Below are positions 62,515 through 64,000 of a DNA stretch of 64,000 bases, piece after piece. Source of the stretch: Pontibacter indicus. Its GTDB lineage: Bacteria; Bacteroidota; Bacteroidia; Cytophagales; Hymenobacteraceae. Positions within the stretch are counted from its first letter, which is position 1, and each line of letters opens with the position of its first letter. Made by a program: the position numbers and the translations under genes. Under the pieces are notes generated by a model. It made no database searches. It saw only the letters and a list, made by a program, of their open reading frames with translations, and was not told the DNA's origin. The stretch covers positions 930,001 through 994,000 of the forward strand of contig NZ_FTPP01000001.1 of assembly GCF_900156345.1 (NCBI RefSeq). The letters are read 5' to 3'.

Positions 62515-63687
62515 ATGACAGCATATAAAATCAAAATCATCACCCTTTGCGGACTTATCGCGCTGGCCTCATGCTCCAAGCAGGCGCCTGCCGAAGAGCC
62601 GGAAGCCGCTACAACAGAAACCACTACCAGCACATCGCCGTTTGTTGTCACCTTTTCGGAACAACAGCAAAAAATGGGTAACCTGGAACTGGGCACCATC
62701 GAAAACAGGCCTTTGTCGGCCCGTATTACAGCTAACGGACAGCTTCAACTGCCACCACAAAACAAGGCCAGCATTAACCCATTAATGGGCGGTGTGGTGC
62801 GCAGCATACCTGTCAAAGAAGGAGAGTACGTGAAAAAGGGCAAGGTGCTGGCCACTATCCAGAACCCGGAGCTGATCAAGCTGCAGGAGGAGTACCTGAC
62901 CACGCGCAACCAGCTGCGTTTTGCCGAGCAGGACTACGAACGCCAGCGCACCCTCAGCGAGGAGCAGGTAGGCTCGCGCAAGCGTTTTGAGCAGGCCGAG
63001 TCGGATGTGCAGGTACAGCGCGCCCGTATGAAGGCGCTGGCGACCCACCTTTCTGCCATGGGTGTTTCGCCAAAGAGCGTAGAAGCAGGTCAGATCACGT
63101 CCACCATGGCCATCACTGCCCCGATTGACGGCTATGTGCGCGTGATTGACGTGAACATGGGCTCTTACGCACAACCAGGCCAACAAATGTTCGAGATCGT
63201 GAACAACCGGCACTTGCATCTGGAGCTCAATGTGTTTGAGCGCGACTTCAGCAAAATGAAAGAAGGACAGAAGGTGTTGTTTACCATGCCGAATGTGGCC
63301 GGTGAGCCCCTGGAAGCCGAGATTTTCGCATTGGGTAGAGCTTTTGAGGGCGATTCGCGCATGGTAACGGTGCACGCCGAACTCGAGAATGAGAAAAATG
63401 CCAATCTGTTGCCAGGCATGTATGTGAACGCGCAAATACTGGCCGGAAAACAGGAGATGCCCACACTGCCTGAAGAGTCGGTGGTGCGCTACAAGGGCAA
63501 GCACTACGTGTTTGTGAAGGAAGGCCCCACCACGTTCCGCATGCAGGAAGTGGAGACAGGTGTAGCCGAGGGCGGTTTTACGGAAGTGAAGCCTAAGGCC
63601 AAGTTGCCCGAAGCAGCGCAGGTGGTAACCATAGGTGCTTACTACGTACTAGCCGAGAAGATGAAATCGGAAGTGGCTGAAGACTAA
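62515..63687 (+). CDS. cusB: RND efflux periplasmic adaptor (CusB/CzcB type)
   Basis: 390 residues. Lipobox IALASCSKQ (Cys about 20), then a biotinyl-lipoyl-like part with SARITANGQLQLPPQNKASI and GGVVRSIPVKEGEYVKKGKV, helical hairpin (LQEEYLTTRNQLRFAEQDYE), a second lipoyl half (TAPIDGYVRVIDVNMGSYA) and a beta-barrel domain. It bridges the inner-membrane pump and the outer-membrane channel. Two bp after cusA. No CusF-like His-rich C-terminus. Confidence 0.93.
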   Translation: MTAYKIKIITLCGLIALASCSKQAPAEEPEAATTETTTSTSPFVVTFSEQQQKMGNLELGTIENRPLSARITANGQLQLPPQNKASINPLMGGVVRSIPVKEGEYVKKGKVLATIQNPELIKLQEEYLTTRNQLRFAEQDYERQRTLSEEQVGSRKRFEQAESDVQVQRARMKALATHLSAMGVSPKSVEAGQITSTMAITAPIDGYVRVIDVNMGSYAQPGQQMFEIVNNRHLHLELNVFERDFSKMKEGQKVLFTMPNVAGEPLEAEIFALGRAFEGDSRMVTVHAELENEKNANLLPGMYVNAQILAGKQEMPTLPEESVVRYKGKHYVFVKEGPTTFRMQEVETGVAEGGFTEVKPKAKLPEAAQVVTIGAYYVLAEKMKSEVAED

Positions 63688-63713
63688 CAGGTATAAGACC
63701 AATGTAAAAAAAT

Positions 63714-63756
63714 ACAGCGCCGGCTCCAATGAAGGGACCGGCGCTGTTATTTTTTG
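63714..63756 (+). terminator. Terminator after cusB
   Basis: ACAGCGCCGG and CCGGCGCTGT pair around a 14-nt loop and are followed by a T-run; AT-rich DNA continues to 63870. On the opposite strand a T-run also follows, so it can serve the hydrolase gene from the right. Confidence 0.88.
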
Positions 63757-63870
63757 AAAGGATTAATTATTAATTAAACTTTCAACTTTTAGCCATGCTT
63801 TTATACGTGGCAATGGTTGTGTTTGGTTACAAATCTTTGAAAATAATTTAAAAATTTTTCAAAAAGTGGT

Positions 63871-64000
63871 TTAGGAGGCTCTATTCGCAATTAAAATTGG
63901 CTCCAGCACCGTCCACACATTGTCCGCCAGGATGCGCTGCCCCTCAATCGTCGGGTGTATGCCATCGCCCTGGTTCAATGCCCGGTCGCCTGCCACACCT
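63871..64000 (-). CDS. SGNH/GDSL-type hydrolase (3' end only)
   Basis: The - strand is open from the window edge to the TAA at 63871-63873, 42 codons. It reads [19 protein letters not shown] followed by [16 protein letters not shown]. The DGIHPT block V with its catalytic Asp and His identifies the C-terminus of a TesA/arylesterase-like SGNH hydrolase; the Ser-containing N-terminus lies off the window. Confidence 0.75.
   Translation of the reverse strand, partial: GVAGDRALNQGDGIHPTIEGQRILADNVWTVLEPILIANRAS

Noticed and set aside
1..64000. Sigma-54 promoters that could serve the NtrC-type regulator
   Set aside because: I looked for TGGCAC-N5-TTGC-like sites in intergenic DNA and saw none good enough to report.
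1..64000. CRISPR arrays, IS elements, tRNA or rRNA genes
   Set aside because: The repeats seen are degenerate, without equal spacers; no transposase frames, no cloverleaf with a TTCGA arm and no rRNA-like sequence were found.

Overview
The window reads as a chromosomal segment of a member of the Bacteroidota, most likely Cytophagales/Hymenobacteraceae (Pontibacter-like); the genus is inference. Support comes from a fused CcoNO oxidase subunit, a SusC-type receptor, a DUF4249 lipoprotein paired with a TonB receptor, a TamL lipoprotein, DUF6660 next to a CusA pump fused to an outer-membrane factor, -7 elements of the TAnnTTTG type, and two TTG starts on genes of this flavour. Base composition is near 50% GC. 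I see no tRNA, rRNA, IS element, prophage or CRISPR array, so this is mostly core chromosome.

Layout. 1-10.6 kb: a cbb3 cytochrome oxidase module (copper ATPase CcoI, CcoS, CcoNO, CcoQ, CcoP, CcoG, FixH, a TauE/DsbD-like membrane protein) followed by a universal stress protein with a Cys-rich tail and a stand-alone cyclic-nucleotide-binding domain. Two nearly identical tandem FNR-like sites precede ccoNO and ccoG. 10.7-14.4 kb: membrane proteins (DUF2254, DUF389, a Kv-like channel with a zinc ribbon). 14.4-16.7 kb: alr and an M20 amidohydrolase. 16.8-24.2 kb: signalling block (six-PAS hybrid kinase, PAS kinase, NtrC-type regulator) with repeated TAACATT/AATGTTA palindromes. 24.3-30.2 kb: DUF1206, CoA-transferase, DUF4136 lipoprotein, thyA, SDR and Gfo/Idh oxidoreductases. 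30.4-33 kb: orphan SusC-like receptor. 33-44 kb: PabC-like enzyme, dprA with merR, alaS, gatB, a TlpA-like thioredoxin lipoprotein, a HolD/psi-like protein, acyl-CoA thioesterase, pcm, riboflavin synthase. 44-49 kb: DUF4249/TonB receptor, PAP2 phosphatase, hemF. 49.4-57.4 kb: fused 2-oxoacid dehydrogenase E1, tamL, trmH, and an ECF sigma / membrane protein / outer-membrane barrel operon. 57.7-63.7 kb: DUF6660, CusA-TolC fusion and CusB metal efflux. The 3' end of an SGNH/GDSL hydrolase runs off the right edge.

The most striking signal is not a gene. The 7-mer AGGTATA (usually within CAGGTATAGC) occurs about 114 times by my eye count, about 60 on the + strand and 54 on the - strand, where roughly 8 are expected by chance. 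It lies in genes in several reading frames and between genes, and sometimes forms perfect inverted repeats. It behaves like a genome-wide highly iterated motif of unknown function. Long intergenic spaces also hold families of degenerate palindromic repeats built from short units (TAATGATTAATGAATAATG-like and CGTATCACGTATC-like) shared between distant loci.
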